This document shows positions 41,277-53,475 of a stretch of 64,000 nucleotides of DNA, one piece after another; positions within the stretch are counted from its first letter, which is position 1; the number at the start of each line of letters is the position of its first letter. The position numbers were made by a program, and so were the translations under genes. The notes beneath the pieces were generated by a model. That model ran no database searches. It was given only the letters and a program-made list of their open reading frames with translations, and was not told the origin of the DNA. This stretch comes from Tetrahymena thermophila SB210 (lineage: Eukaryota; Ciliophora; Oligohymenophorea; Hymenostomatida; Tetrahymenidae): contig NW_002476322.1 in assembly GCF_000189635.1 (NCBI RefSeq), forward strand, positions 434,001 to 498,000, read 5' to 3'.

Positions 41277-41928
41277 ATAAAATTTTTTTAAATATTTTTA
41301 AATTATCAAAATTAGAATTTAAAATTTAGATATTTTTAAAATATCCCTATCTACATATTTAAGAACTATCAATTATTGTAAAGGATTACTTTATTTTATG
41401 GAATTTCTAATAGAATTATTTTTTTAAAAATCCTTTCATTTTTGATCCTTTTTTATTAAAACCAAAGATACTTATCCTTTCTGACTGTTGTTTTGAATAA
41501 TGAATAATTAAGGTTTATGAATTTAAGAAATTTACTTTATTATAAAAAGAAGAAATGATGATTATAAATACTATAAAGCATTTCCTTCTATTCTTCTTTT
41601 TATTTTAGAATTTCCAATTTAAAATTATTGCTTCTACATATTTATATTTGTCTAGTTGCTGAATTTAAGTTATATTTTTTGCACGATTGCTTAACATTTG
41701 TTATAGATGTAATAATTTTATTTCTCTACATTAGAAAAGGAATTTATAGTTTATGTGTAACTTATTTAAAAAAGCTTTTATTATTTAAGAAATAAAAAAA
41801 TATCTTATTTTACTTTTTGGCCAATTAATAATAAAAAAATGAATTAATTGATGCTATTTAAATGATTAAAAATCTTTCCCTTATTTAATAATTATTAAAT
41901 GTATTAAAAATTCTTAAAAAAATATCAA
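41277..41928. other. Spacer between CCCH copies B and C
   Basis: About 650 bases, AT-rich. From about 41458 it matches the upstream flank of copy B (38541-39038). No gene was seen. Confidence 0.6.
41458..41928 (+). repeat. Duplicated 5' flank of CCCH copy C
   Basis: Counterpart of 38541-39038, with the same ordered blocks upstream of a start codon in the same context (ATGAAAAAATTT). Confidence 0.6.
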
Positions 41929-44133
41929 ATGAAAAAATTTATTCTTACTAAAAAACGTATTTATTAAAAATAAAAAACCAAAAGGCAAAAATAATTAATA
42001 GAGAGCAGAATTATCATCAAAAAGAACAAAAGTAGATAAAGGTAATTTACTCAGTTCTGTAAAAATTAATCTTAATGTGAGAATTAAAAATGCACCTTTG
42101 CACATAGTATTAGCTAGTTAAAAAACCCAGACTATAAATACGAATCTGACCCTTATTACAAATAAAATAAATGTAATAAACTAGATTGTAAAATAATAGG
42201 ATGTAAAGATTACCATGATATCTAAGAAAAAAGGATCACTATTTTCAAAAAAAATATTAATAATCTATTGTATAAAAGCCTAAATCTAGAATCTAAAGAA
42301 GATGAGGGCACTGAAATAAAGAAAGCTAGCTAATGTAAATCTTAGTTTTTTTTAAAGAAGAAATTGAATATTTCCTCTTTAATCCCATCTTTAACCTATT
42401 TTAACTAGCAAGACTTAAACTTAATGTTTAATTAGATATTAAAAGTAGTCTAATAAACCCATGAAAACTAAATTAAAGATTCATTCTAGCCAACTAAAGG
42501 GCTTTCATCGCTTAAACAAAATATTTTAACAAACTAAATAATGAATTAAAGTAAAAATGAATCATAAATTTAAAAGTGCATTAACAATGTTATCATAAAT
42601 TTATGTTCAAGGAGATCTTAAATTAGTAATCAATATGATTTTGCTCTTTTAAATTTACTAAATAAAATACCAATTATTGATTTTAAATATAAACTATTTA
42701 AATACAGAAGAAATAGCTAAAAAAGATAACTATCCTATTTCATAAAAACTAATGTAGTGGTTCCTTTTGTATGTTAAGATATCAAGAACTTTATGCCTAA
42801 TTCTCTCAAACTAGATATCAGATCTTTAAATAATAATTGGCAAAGCTTTGTAAAGTTGATGGATACTCTTTAATATGTTTCTCAATCAATCCATAAACTA
42901 GATATAAATCTATAAGAATTTATTGGACATCAAAATATAAAAGATATCGAAAATATATTTACAAAAGCTTTATAAAATGTTCCATAACTAAAAGCTATCA
43001 ATATAAGATTACAATTTAACTACTTAGAAAATGGAGGATATGAAAGAGATATTGTTGATTTATTTTTAGAATTAATTCAATAGTTATTGGATTAAAATCA
43101 CTCACTAAAATTTTAATTGAACATTTTCAGAATCTGTATTAAACGTAACAAAAACATTTTAGAAATATTTAGTGATAAGATAGATAGAAAAAAAGAATAC
43201 AAAAGAAACATTATAAATAAAATGTTTAGAAGTTCTAAATTGCATGAGTACTTTCTTTCTAAATTTGCTGAAATAAGGAGAATCAGAGGAATAAAAACTT
43301 TAAAAATAGATTTTAGTAATTTATTTTTGACTTAAAAAAAAGGAAAAAAATCTGTTTAACGTATTTATGAGAATGAAATAGAATGTTTGTTAAATGGAAT
43401 GAAGGAAATTTTAGAAATTATGATCCCAAATAATTAATTAGAGAATTTGACTATCTAGTTTTTTAGTTTCTTTTTCCACTTTGAAGTGTAGCCAAAAAAA
43501 TAAATGTTATTATATAGATTCTTTATGAATTAATAACTGTTTTTCTAAAACACTCCACTTGTATCAATTAAAAATTTTGATATATTTTACTATGCTTTAA
43601 ATAGAAAACTAATGAATAAAAAATACTTATATTCTTCTTTTGAAGGCAATCTATTTACTTCTAAATACTATAATAACAGAGGAAAAAAAATAAAAATTTC
43701 TAATTATCACATATAAGATATAGAAGCAAAAAGAAAAATTTTTAAAAGTATAATATTAAATGCTAGTGAATTTCTTAACTTAATGACAAATAATTTCGAA
43801 AATGTAATAAAAATTTCATATTTTTATGATGATTCTTACCATCTAAACAAAATACTATAATACTAAAGAGAGAGACTCACCCATACTATTTGTTTAGATA
43901 AAAAATATTGGGGTATAGAAGAACACAAGCTTACAATTTTAAAAAGCAATAAATATTTAAATTTCAAAAGAAGATAGTTTCTTTATTTCTTTGCAAAATT
44001 ACTTAGAATAAAAAAAAGAAATAAAAAATTTTCTTTAAGAAATGAAATAATATTTTAAATTTAAAAATTAATTAACTTAAGCGAAGATTTTACTCTATTT
44101 AATATTTATTAAAGTTATAATTATGATTAGTGA
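41929..44133 (+). CDS. Tandem CCCH zinc-finger protein, copy C (734 aa)
   Basis: Single exon, ATG 41929 to TGA 44131-44133. Fingers: C44-x5-C-x4-C-x3-H59 and C82-x4-C-x4-C-x3-H96. Spacing in finger 1 is x5 as in copy A, versus x4 in copy B. Middle and C-terminal regions parallel copy B closely, with scattered substitutions throughout. All ligand residues are intact in the three copies, so all are probably functional RNA-binding proteins. Confidence 0.9.
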
Positions 44134-44679
44134 TTACATAAAATGAATAAAACTTATTTTTATTATTTTTAAATTACCAAAATTAACATTTAAAAAGTTT
44201 TTTAAAATATCCCAATCTATTTAAGAACCATTTCTTGTTGTAAAATTTTATGAAAATAAAAAAAATATTTTTTAAATAAAATAATATTGGTATATGTTTT
44301 TAAATGTATCTATTATATATTTTATATGCTCGTTAGCAGTAAATCAATGTAGAATATATTTATCAATCTATTTCATTTCAGAGATTTTTAGTAAATTAAT
44401 TAATGGTTTCTCACGTCTAACATATAAATAAAATGGATGGCTTTGAATTTCTTAAAAAGTAATATTCTGAAATAAACCTTATTTTTCAATTTTACATCTC
44501 AATTTTTGCATTAAAAAAATTAAAATCTTTCTTTAACCTTTGAGATTGCTTAATACGATTTACTAATTCTAAAAGAAAAATAAATACAAAAAAAAAATTA
44601 ATTACAAGTTTTTGTTTATTAAGAAGACTAAAATAAATTTGCATAATTTTTGAATCTTAAAGCTATTTGGCTTATAAAA
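44134..44679. other. Spacer, CCCH copy C to tetraspanin-like gene
   Basis: About 550 bases of AT-rich DNA. No gene or RNA was seen. It presumably holds the promoter for the gene at 44680. Confidence 0.55.
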
Positions 44680-46267
44680 ATGAACGATAACTCAATAAAT
44701 AACTATTAATAATTGCTTACTTAGAGGTAATAAGATGCTTCCGAACTAGGATAAAACAACATCTAAGAAATTGAGATGGTTGATTAAACAAATAATGTTT
44801 AAAATACTATGAATATTTAATACCTTAAGTAAATCCCGCTCAGTTAAGAAAATGAAAAAATTGTAAAAAGCTAAAATAATCCTGAAAATATTGTGGCTGA
44901 AGAAAAGGTTGCAGTTAAATAACCTTTGACTCAAACACTTTACATTTGTTATTTAGTTTTACTTATTCCACTTTGCGCAGCAATTACTGGGCTAGCAGAT
45001 ACAGATTAAATAATATATGGATCTATCCCAAGCTATTTAAAAGGTCTTTTCATAGGTCTTTTAGTTGTTACTTTGGTCAATATGATATATTTAATTCTAG
45101 TTTAACTTTATGTCAGCCGTAAATATATTGATAGTATCCCTTTTAAGCACAAGCTTGTTATTTGTGGTATCTGGTTCATATTAAATTCTGGATTTTTTAT
45201 TATTGGAGGCTTATCATTTAGAGGATACAGATATATGATTGACGATTGTAATAACTATTACACAGAAATTTGGTAAAGAGAAGCTCTTAATTTATATGAC
45301 AGTGCAAAGAGCACTTTGTGTACATCTTCATGTTTATGTGACATGAAATTTCCTTTTATATTGCCATAAGACTTGTAAAACAAAATAACTCCTTATATTA
45401 ATAACTCACAAATGGTAGTCAACATCTCACAATGTCCAGGAAGCTTTCAAAAGAACGACTTGTATTATTAACTCAAGTAAGCTGAAAATTATTGGGGCTG
45501 CTCAGGAATATGCACACCTCTAAACTTATACTATTTCACTGATGTAAATTACTTAAATTCCTTTAAATCAGAAGACATTAATTATTCTCAAAAATTAAAT
45601 TTAATAGCAATTAATTTGCAAGGAAAATATAATATTTCAATAATTTTTGTAAAATTAAAATGAATGATTCATTAAGAATTATAAATTTAAATCACTAAAT
45701 TTTATTTTGATTAAGATTAATAGAGGAACACCAACTGAGCAGAGACCTTGTCTATAAGTTGCTATTGAGGATCATCTTCCTCAGGTTGTAAATCTAGTGA
45801 AATTTTCAAGTTTGTTTACTGCAGTAGTTCAAACAATAGTATTGCTCTACTTTTTATTCAAAACATAAATTGAAAACTCATCTCTTTTTAGATAGAGTTC
45901 AAATTCTTCAGATGGTTACAATTCTAATAAATATTCTAGTGGTGGGAGTAGTAGTAGCGGAGGTTAAGATATTGATGTTGATGATGATATTGATGATAAA
46001 TAAGGTTAAAATAACACATAAAACCAATCAACAGAAAATGACTTTGATAATTTCACCCTTCCTTAAAGGAATCCTAATTATTTTGCCAAAATGTTTAGCT
46101 CGAGAGTCTCTAAAATATCAAGAGGTTTAACAAAATAGTCAACTACTTAGACATTTTAATAGAGCTCAAAATCATCAGTTATATCAAGTAACCTTATAAA
46201 TTAGCTCAAAAAAAGTAAGCTCCCATCAGAAGCTCATTAAACTAGTAAAAGATTAAGCTAATCATGA
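44680..46267 (+). CDS. Tetraspanin-like four-TM protein (506 aa)
   Basis: Exons 44680-45648 and 45716-46267 with a 67-nt intron; the stop is TGA 46265-46267. A Gln/Asn-rich cytoplasmic N-terminus of about 85 residues precedes TM1 (86-106), TM2 (121-145) and TM3 (158-180). A large Cys-containing loop of about 165 residues follows (CTSSCLCD, SQCPGSF, WGCSGICTP), then TM4 (about 349-371). Two short loops and one large Cys-rich loop between TM3 and TM4 are the tetraspanin topology, although the classic CCG motif is not exact. The C-tail is Ser/Gly-rich, then acidic (DIDVDDDIDD), then basic. Probably a plasma or vesicle membrane organiser. The splice acceptor was chosen because it keeps TM4 in frame. 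Confidence 0.8.
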
Positions 46268-47160
46268 AATAATGAAATATCCTTTAAAAAATTAATAAAA
46301 ATTCACATAAATTTTCCTTATATTAATTAAATTACCTATATCTTATTAAAATTTCTAGTTTACTATCTAAAATTTAACAAATTAAATATGTAATATCGCC
46401 TTTTACACATTGCATAATACTTTATTCTTTTATAAAATTGTATCTAATCAATATTTTACATTGAATTTTATTTAATTTACTCTTTTTAATAATAAGTCAG
46501 GAAGCTGGTTTTTTAATTCCAAAAAACAAATATTGAAATATCTTAAAAAACTAAAAATAAATAGTTGAATTATGTATAAAAAACACCAAAAAAAGGACAT
46601 ATAGAAACTAGAACCTGTTTTAATTTAATTTACCTAATTCAGATTATTTTTTAAAATTAATTAAGATTTTCAAATTAGATTTGCCAATTTTAAAGAATCA
46701 ATTTCAAGTGGATAAATTATTAAAGAAAGGCAAATTTCAATTTTATTAGTTTTTAATAAATCTATTTTAGTTTTTGTATTTACTAGTTGACTTAAAATAA
46801 AAATAATTTATTTGCTTTTTCTGAAAATGTAAAAATATGTTGAATTCTAGAATTGTGTCTATGGTCTGATTTTGTATAAAAAAACAAAAAAATACCTTTT
46901 TTTTATTTTAAATTTTTAAATTGTATTTATTTTACATCTAGAAAACACAAAGGATATTTCTAAATTTCACAATAATTTACTTTACATTTTCTTTTTAAGA
47001 CATTAAAATTGCTGTTATAGTATATTTAAAAATGCAATAAATTTAGTAAGAAGTAAGCTTTTGTTAAAGACACCCTAGCCATCACACTATCGGAGTGTGT
47101 TTAAGCAAAAATTTTTTAAAAGATTAAGAGAAAAATGATTGGAAAATATGCTAAAAATGC
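46268..47160. other. Spacer with hairpin near its 3' end
   Basis: About 0.9 kb of AT-rich DNA without a gene. Near its end is a stable hairpin (47059-47110), 50 bases before the next start codon. Confidence 0.55.
47059..47110 (+). promoter_or_regulatory. Hairpin in 5' leader or end of a small RNA
   Basis: The hairpin CACACT-ATCGG-AGTGTG (47083-47099) is enclosed by an outer helix, TTTTG plus TTAAA (47059-47068) with TTTAA plus CAAAA (47100-47110, one bulged G). A T6 run follows at 47112. It is the most GC-rich patch in the spacer. It may be a 5' UTR element of the gene at 47161, or the 3' stem and Pol III-type end of a short RNA. The two cannot be told apart here. Confidence 0.4.
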
Positions 47161-48168
47161 ATGAGCATTTATTCTAAAGTTTATAATGATTTTTTATTAT
47201 TTGAAGACATAAATGACAAAAATGAATACCAGATAGAAGAATACCCCTTCGATTAAGCTACTAGAAAGATCAAAGATTTCCTTAATGAAAAGTAGGCTTC
47301 GCATAAAAAGGTATTTATTAAAGAGATAGAGTTTATTGATCAATTGATTGATTAACTTAAAGAGATTAAGTCGTAGCTTATAAATTTTTAAGAGAGTAAT
47401 GAAAAATTATAGCAAAACATGCTTAATAAGATTAAATAACTTTATACTGATGCTTATGGAATTCAACACATTAAATAGGCTTTAAAGTAGAATTGTTCTA
47501 AGCTAGAAAATAACTAAGAAATAGAATTTATGAAAAGTGAATTGCACCAGACTTTTAATTAGCTCTGTTAACTTAAAGAAGGTTAAGATATTAAATAGCA
47601 GATTAATAACTTCTAGTAAGGAGCATATAATTTTATAAATGAAAGGCTTATTCACTAATTTGACAATTACCAGCAAATAATAAATTAACTAAGCATCGAG
47701 AAATTATCAGTTGAACAAAATAGTATGCAACCTGTTCAACTTGTTAGATCAAAAGTACCTTATCCTGATGCTTTAAATACTATCCTGTATCCTCGTGAAT
47801 CATTTTCTGAAAATTCTTCGATTTATAAAGTAGTATTTATAGATAATCAAAACTTTGAAGACAAGTGTCATTTCTTTATTGGTTGTATAGACTCAGAACT
47901 TAAAGATGCAATAGGATACAATCACGATATGCCCTGTTTATGTTTTATTTGCCACCTTAAATAAAAAGAAATAAACATAAGCAATATTAAATAACTAAGT
48001 ATTACAGCAGCATTTGATATTAAATAAAACCAGGTTACTTATACCTTTAATGACAATATTTTAAATTAACACTCAGTTGTGATAAGTTATAACTTTTAGC
48101 CATTCAAAGAATGGAAATTATTTATTAGCACTTGTTTTTAACTTAAATTCAAAGTGTATAAATGCTGA
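47161..48168 (+). CDS. Coiled-coil protein with C-terminal globular domain (335 aa)
   Basis: Single exon, ATG 47161 to TGA 48166-48168. Residues of about 45-200 are Lys/Glu/Gln/Leu-rich heptad-like sequence, a long coiled coil. From about residue 205 a globular domain follows (QLVRSKVPYPD, FIDNQNFEDKCHFFIGCIDS, GYNHDMPCLCFICH), with alternating beta-like strands. The layout of coiled coil plus beta-rich end loosely recalls TRIM-type B30.2/SPRY proteins without the RING. That is a weak structural guess. The start is supported by coding composition beginning immediately after it. Confidence 0.8.
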
Positions 48169-48511
48169 AAGATACTTAATTCAACAATATATATATTACA
48201 GCTATTTTAGTTATTAAATTACATCATTTAAATATATGTTGTAAATTTTATTTTTATAAAATTTGATTTGATACAATTGAAAAAAAGAATTAAAGTAATT
48301 AGAAAATATTTAAGAATTATTTTTGTTTTTTAAATTTTAATTCCTCATAAATTTGGTAGAATTGGAGCCAATAACTTTTAGAAATATTGATGTTTCTATT
48401 TGATAATAGATATAAATAAAATATTGAAAGATCTAAAAATTTACTAAATAAAGCGTATTAATAATAACTGACAAATCAAATCAACATAATTTCAAAAAGT
48501 AGATTTATAAA
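48169..48511. other. Short AT-rich spacer
   Basis: About 340 bases with no gene. Contains the 3' UTR of the coiled-coil gene and the promoter of the small gene at 48512. Confidence 0.5.
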
Positions 48512-48780
48512 ATGGAAATGGAAATCACTGAGTAAATATGAATTAACAAAGTAAGATATATACAATTTATTATTAAAATAATAGGAGAAAGGAATAATAA
48601 GCTTGCGTAGAAAAGGTTTAAGATGAAGATGAGCAATATGAAGAAGAATATGTGCCTACAACAAAGGGAATAGTGTACTAATTAAACAAAGAATAGAAAA
48701 ATTTGAAAAGGTAATTCAATTAGGTCCTAATTTTAGGAATTATATTGTTTATTATCTTTTTGTGGCACCAGTATTTGTGA
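48512..48780 (+). CDS. Small tail-anchored membrane protein (71 aa)
   Basis: Exon 1 (48512-48531) encodes MEMEITE. A 53-nt intron (48532-48584) removes an in-frame TGA. Exon 2 (48585-48780) gives an acidic stretch (DEDEQYEEEYVP), a short basic segment and a C-terminal TM helix (VLILGIILFIIFLWHQYL), ending at TGA. Its size and single C-terminal anchor fit an ER or vesicle adaptor inserted post-translationally. It lacks a full SNARE heptad. No family recognised. Confidence 0.75.
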
Positions 48781-49663
48781 GTTTAATTCTAAAGATTTGC
48801 AGAATATAAAAATTTTGACATCTTTGCATATTTTCCAATTTTTTCATAAATAATATGATATCTAATTGCCTCTTTAAAAAACACTAAAAGGCAAAAAATG
48901 TTTGTACTTATATATAAATTGCAATTTTGAAAATAAAATATACATAAAAAATTTACTCTTTAAATTAGTATTATGAATACATAAATTCATTTTTATAGTA
49001 TGTTCATTTTTAGCTACATAATTATTTACTTTATATTTTGCTAATAAAATAATCATTAAGATTAAACCAATTAAATTTTGTGTACCAAAAGTTTTAAATT
49101 CAAATTAATTAGAATTAATGTTAAAAAGTCATCGATAGATTGATAGAAGGATTGAAAATCATCAAAAAAATTGTTATAAATTATAAAATAAAAATGATAA
49201 AAATTAAAGTAAAAATTATTTTTCAGAAAAAATCTAAATTCAATCTTTTTTATTTTTAATTAATTAGAAATTTTTTTTATTTTAAAAATATTTATCTTTT
49301 ATTATATCGTGCTTTAGATATTGTATAAATGGTTTTTAAAACAAATCAAATATTAATTTATTATTTTTTAAAAGTTTTTCAAATTTTTTAGTTTAACTTT
49401 CATCAATAATTTATTACTTTCTTAAATAAAATTGAAAACATATTATTACATATCTATTTATAAATAATATTATATTTATTAAATAGTAATATTATAAATA
49501 ATTTATTGAAATAAGAGAGGTTTAAATTAATATCTTTAAAAATATCCCTTATTTTAAATATTTTATAGAGATAAAATTGAGCAAATAAATAATGAGAGTA
49601 AAAAATATTTTTAACAAGAGTTCCTCTGTTTTGTATTATCTCACCAAGAACTCTTTATACTTT
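48781..49663. other. Intergenic spacer, convergent gene ends
   Basis: About 0.9 kb of AT-rich DNA between the stop codons of two convergent genes. No supported gene was seen. Long A/T runs at 49200-49560. Confidence 0.55.
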
Positions 49664-51264
49664 TCAATTTGATATATTAATGTAATATTTATAGGTAATG
49701 TACCTTCCAATTAAGTTAGTGGCTAATAAAGTGTAAAAAGAGACACCTAAGAATACAGCTGTATATTATAATATGTATTCATAGCTAAAATACTTGGCTA
49801 AGGTTACAGAAAGCGTCCAAAATAGCATAATAAAAGAAGAAGCTAGCCCAAAACCTGTTCCTATCATATAATCTTGATGATAATAAACTACTATAATTTC
49901 AATTGTAATAAAACTTTGTGCTAAAGCTATTCCTGAAAATATGTTGTTTACAGCTTAAATTCCAATAGAAACAAAAGGATTATTTTTAAAAACATTTATT
50001 TGTATATAACTTATTAAAAAAAATACAAATGAACAAAATCCAGATCCTAAATAAACGTTTAAAACTTTGCTTAATGAAAAATTCCTTTTAAATATTTTTG
50101 CAAGATGAAGGCTAAAGAATAACTGAGATGCTGCTTAAACTTTTTTTTAGTAAAAAAAATAAAATTTAAAATTCAAGCAAAGCTTTTTTTTATAATAATT
50201 TTAATTTAAAAAAGAATAAAATATATTTATTTATTTTATTTGAAGATTCAAAAAAATAATGGCTTAAATAAATTAATAAATTTACTTAAACTTAAAATGT
50301 ACTAAGATGAGACAATTGTTTCATCATTGTTGTTATTTTGATTTTTTAGGTAATTTATCAAGTTTTAGCTAAAAATGCTTACAAATTAAGTATTTTGGAG
50401 GCCAATAATTATAGAAACTGAAAAAATGGAATACATGAATTCATAACTTTAGAGATATTTTTTCAAAGTTAAAAACAAATTGTGCTTTCTAAAAGGATTT
50501 TTATAATCTCTAATGTTAATTTCTTCAGTATCTTCTAATTATTGTTGAGAATTATTAATCTAATTTAAAAAGGCTTTCTCTATGAATAGTAGTAAAATTG
50601 TATTTAAGAAAATGAAATGTCTGGATTGATAAATTAATTCAGGAGCTCCTTAGATCTAGTTAACTAAAAGCATTAAAATATTTGCCAAAATACGAGGTAA
50701 ACTCCATCCATAGGCACAATAAGAACTTACAACTACTGAATAATTTTCTATTTTAGGATAATAATCATATATCAAAGTTAAACCTGCAACAAAGAACACC
50801 TCTTTTCCTATCATAAACAGAAAGACACCAACCATGGAAGACTAAATCAAGCCATAACACAATGAAAAATATTAAAGCAATATTCCTAAACACACTAAGG
50901 CGAAAGATATTTTTATAGTTACTACTTGATTTACAAAATCTCTTGCATAGCCAAAGAGAATGGGTAGAAAAAAATTTAAGGGAATAATGAAAGCAAAACT
51001 ATAATAAAACTAAATATCCTAAGTATTTGTATTAGCTAATGTTGGATAAAAAAGACCTGCATACTAATTTTATATAAGCTCTAAAAAGAAAAAGCAAAGA
51101 TTATGAATGCAATTGCAAATTTTAAGGTTTTTAACCAAATTATTTTTATTCTATTTAATAAGCTTTTTAACTTGGCGTTGCACATATGCTTCAGTATTTA
51201 ATTCTAAGACTAATTCTTATCGACTTTATTATTGAATATAGTTAAAATCATATTCTAGGCGCAT
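49664..51264 (-). CDS. MFS-type multi-pass transporter, copy 1 (484 aa)
   Basis: Exons 51264-50286 and 50139-49664 with a 146-nt intron in phase 1; TGA at 49666-49664. About 12 hydrophobic segments surround a charged central loop (EDTEEINIRDYKNPF). After TM2 the loop GYARDFVNQVVTIK matches the MFS motif A pattern (GxxxDxxGxR-like). Near the end, DYMIGTGFGLASSF resembles the TM11 signature of SLC22-type organic ion transporters. A short acidic/Gln-rich cytoplasmic N-terminus starts at MRLEYDF. Likely a plasma or vacuolar membrane carrier of unknown substrate. It is followed upstream by a clear paralogue at 51971-53475. Confidence 0.85.
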
Positions 51265-51970
51265 CTTTATCTATTTTTTATAAAATAACTCTAAATTGAT
51301 TTAAATAATTAATAATTTACGAAAAATTAATTTTAATAAACTATTATCAATTCCTTCAAAATAATTAGGAAAGATATATTTACAGAATACTCCTATAAAA
51401 TTATCAATTTTGAATATATTTTAGTTTAATTATTTAAATAATTCATTATATTATGATAATTTATTTTATTTGAATTCATAGAATGAAAGATAAAAGCTAA
51501 GGATTTCTTCAAAATATATATAAAGAGTTAAATACTGTCAATCCTCATTAGTTAAAGCCTATCCATCAAGATTTTATACTTGGTAAAGGACCTGCCTTAA
51601 TAGTATTTAAAAATTTATTAAACTTGAAAACATATAAACTTAATTTTATAATAACTCAGTATATAATAAATTTTATATCATCTTTTTAAACTGATCAGTA
51701 AAATTAATTTCTTTAAAAAATGCACCTAAAAAAATAAATGTTAAATATAATATAATAATATTTGAGTAATTTAATAATAAATTAATTAGCTATACTTACT
51801 TATTAAAAAATAATAAATCTATTAGGTTTACTAATAAATTTTTCATACTAATATAATCTAATTAAGATATTTATCTCTTTATATAGGATTTTGATTTAGA
51901 TAAAATATATCTAAATATTAATTATTTTTTTTTTATTTGTTTTAGTTTTTTTTAAAAACTTATTATTATT
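51265..51970. other. Spacer between MFS paralogues
   Basis: About 700 bases of AT-rich DNA with no gene. Serves as the promoter region for copy 1 and the 3' flank of copy 2. Confidence 0.55.
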
Positions 51971-53475
51971 TCACAAAGATTCTTGTTTGTTTATATTTTT
52001 TTATTATTCACTTTCTGTTTTAAACATTTTTTTCCCAATTGTATACTAAATTGTAAATGAAATAATCGTAATCATCAAGTAAGCTGGCAATAAGCTTTGT
52101 AAGAACTATCTATTGTCTTATGAAAAAAGTAGAATTAAACCAGAAATCGTTGCAAACAAATTCATGAAGGAAGATGCTAAACCAAATCCTGTGCCAATCA
52201 TATAATTTATTTAAAAGTACTATACTATTACCTCTACTGTGGAATAAGAAAATGCAGAAATTAAGCCAGATAGAATGTTGCAAAAAACTAAAATGAGGCT
52301 TAGTGGTAAATATTCTTCAGGAATATTTTCCAAAAAAATTAAAGCTGTGTAAAAAATGATTGCAAGAAAGCCAGAGGTTTAAATACTTTAAACTACTTTG
52401 CTTAACTTGTATTTTTTCTTGTAGAACTTTTTAAGAAATTCATTTGCAGTAAAATCTGATATAACTTGGACTTAATATAATTTTTAAAAATTTTTAGTAA
52501 TTTTATAATAATAAGGATAATAAATAATATTTATTTACATGATGTAAGAAAATAAGAAATATTGGTTGGTCTTTAGTTATTCCCTTCATTAATTAATTCT
52601 GATAAGTTAACATTAAAAGCATTAATGTATCCAAAATTCTAGCTGGAGATCACGCAAGAAATGGAAAGAATTATTAATATCAGTTTATAGTTTTTAAAGT
52701 ATTTGCTTAAAGCAATTAATATATTGTGTTTTTTCAAAGGATTGTTGCTATTTCTTATATTAGATTCTTCCGTTTATTCAAGGATTTAATAAATTTTCAA
52801 TATTTAGTATATCTAAGTTATTTCAAAAATAAGCAACAAAAAGAAGATTAAAAGTAAGATCTTCAAATATTCAACTACTTTACCATTCAAATATTCACAA
52901 GAAGACAAAACAATCATAATCAAATTAGTAAAGAAGTGGGGAAGGCACCATCCAAATTAAGAGTAAGAAACCAATATTTATGCAAAATCAGAATTAAGTG
53001 GATAGTAATCATTTATTAAACACAGTCCAGCCACAAAAAATACCTCCTTACCCAAATTAAAAAAGAATTATCCTATTAATTCTACTTAATAGAGATGCAG
53101 AAACATTGAGCAATTTTAAAAGATAATTCCAATAAAAATCATAGCAAAAGTTATTTTTATAGTTGCTACTTGCTTAACAAAGTCACGGGCATATCCTAGC
53201 ATCACTGGAAGAACAATAAATAAAGGAATTTAGAAGCATAGATTAAACAAAAGCTTTTACTGTTTGAAGTCATGTTTGTTCTGATAAAGATGAGAAAAAT
53301 TATAAAATTCAATCTGATCAAGCATTGAAAAGCAGAAAATATGAATGAAATTGCAAATTATCAACTTACATTTTAAGGTATTTTTATTACTTTCTATAAA
53401 AGCATCTATTACCATTTTATTTATTTCTATGTCACCTTATTGCTCAATGAGATTTTGAGTAATTATGCATTCCAT
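51971..53475 (-). CDS. MFS-type multi-pass transporter, copy 2 (478 aa)
   Basis: Exons 53475-52539 and 52470-51971 with a 68-nt intron at the same position and phase as in copy 1; TGA at 51973-51971. Shared blocks include MLGYARDFVKQVATIKI, LGKEVFFVAGL, NPLKKHNI and NYMIGTGFGLASSF. About 12 TM segments; the C-tail is Lys/Gln-rich. Copy 2 has a shorter N-terminus and lacks part of the aromatic cluster of the first TM loop. Same family inference as copy 1; different substrate possible. Confidence 0.85.

Noticed and set aside
45716..45900. Alternative frame of the tetraspanin exon 2 reading Cys/Trp-rich if TGA were Trp
   Set aside because: It needs TGA to be a sense codon, contradicted by every other gene. 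The chosen frame gives a clean TM4.
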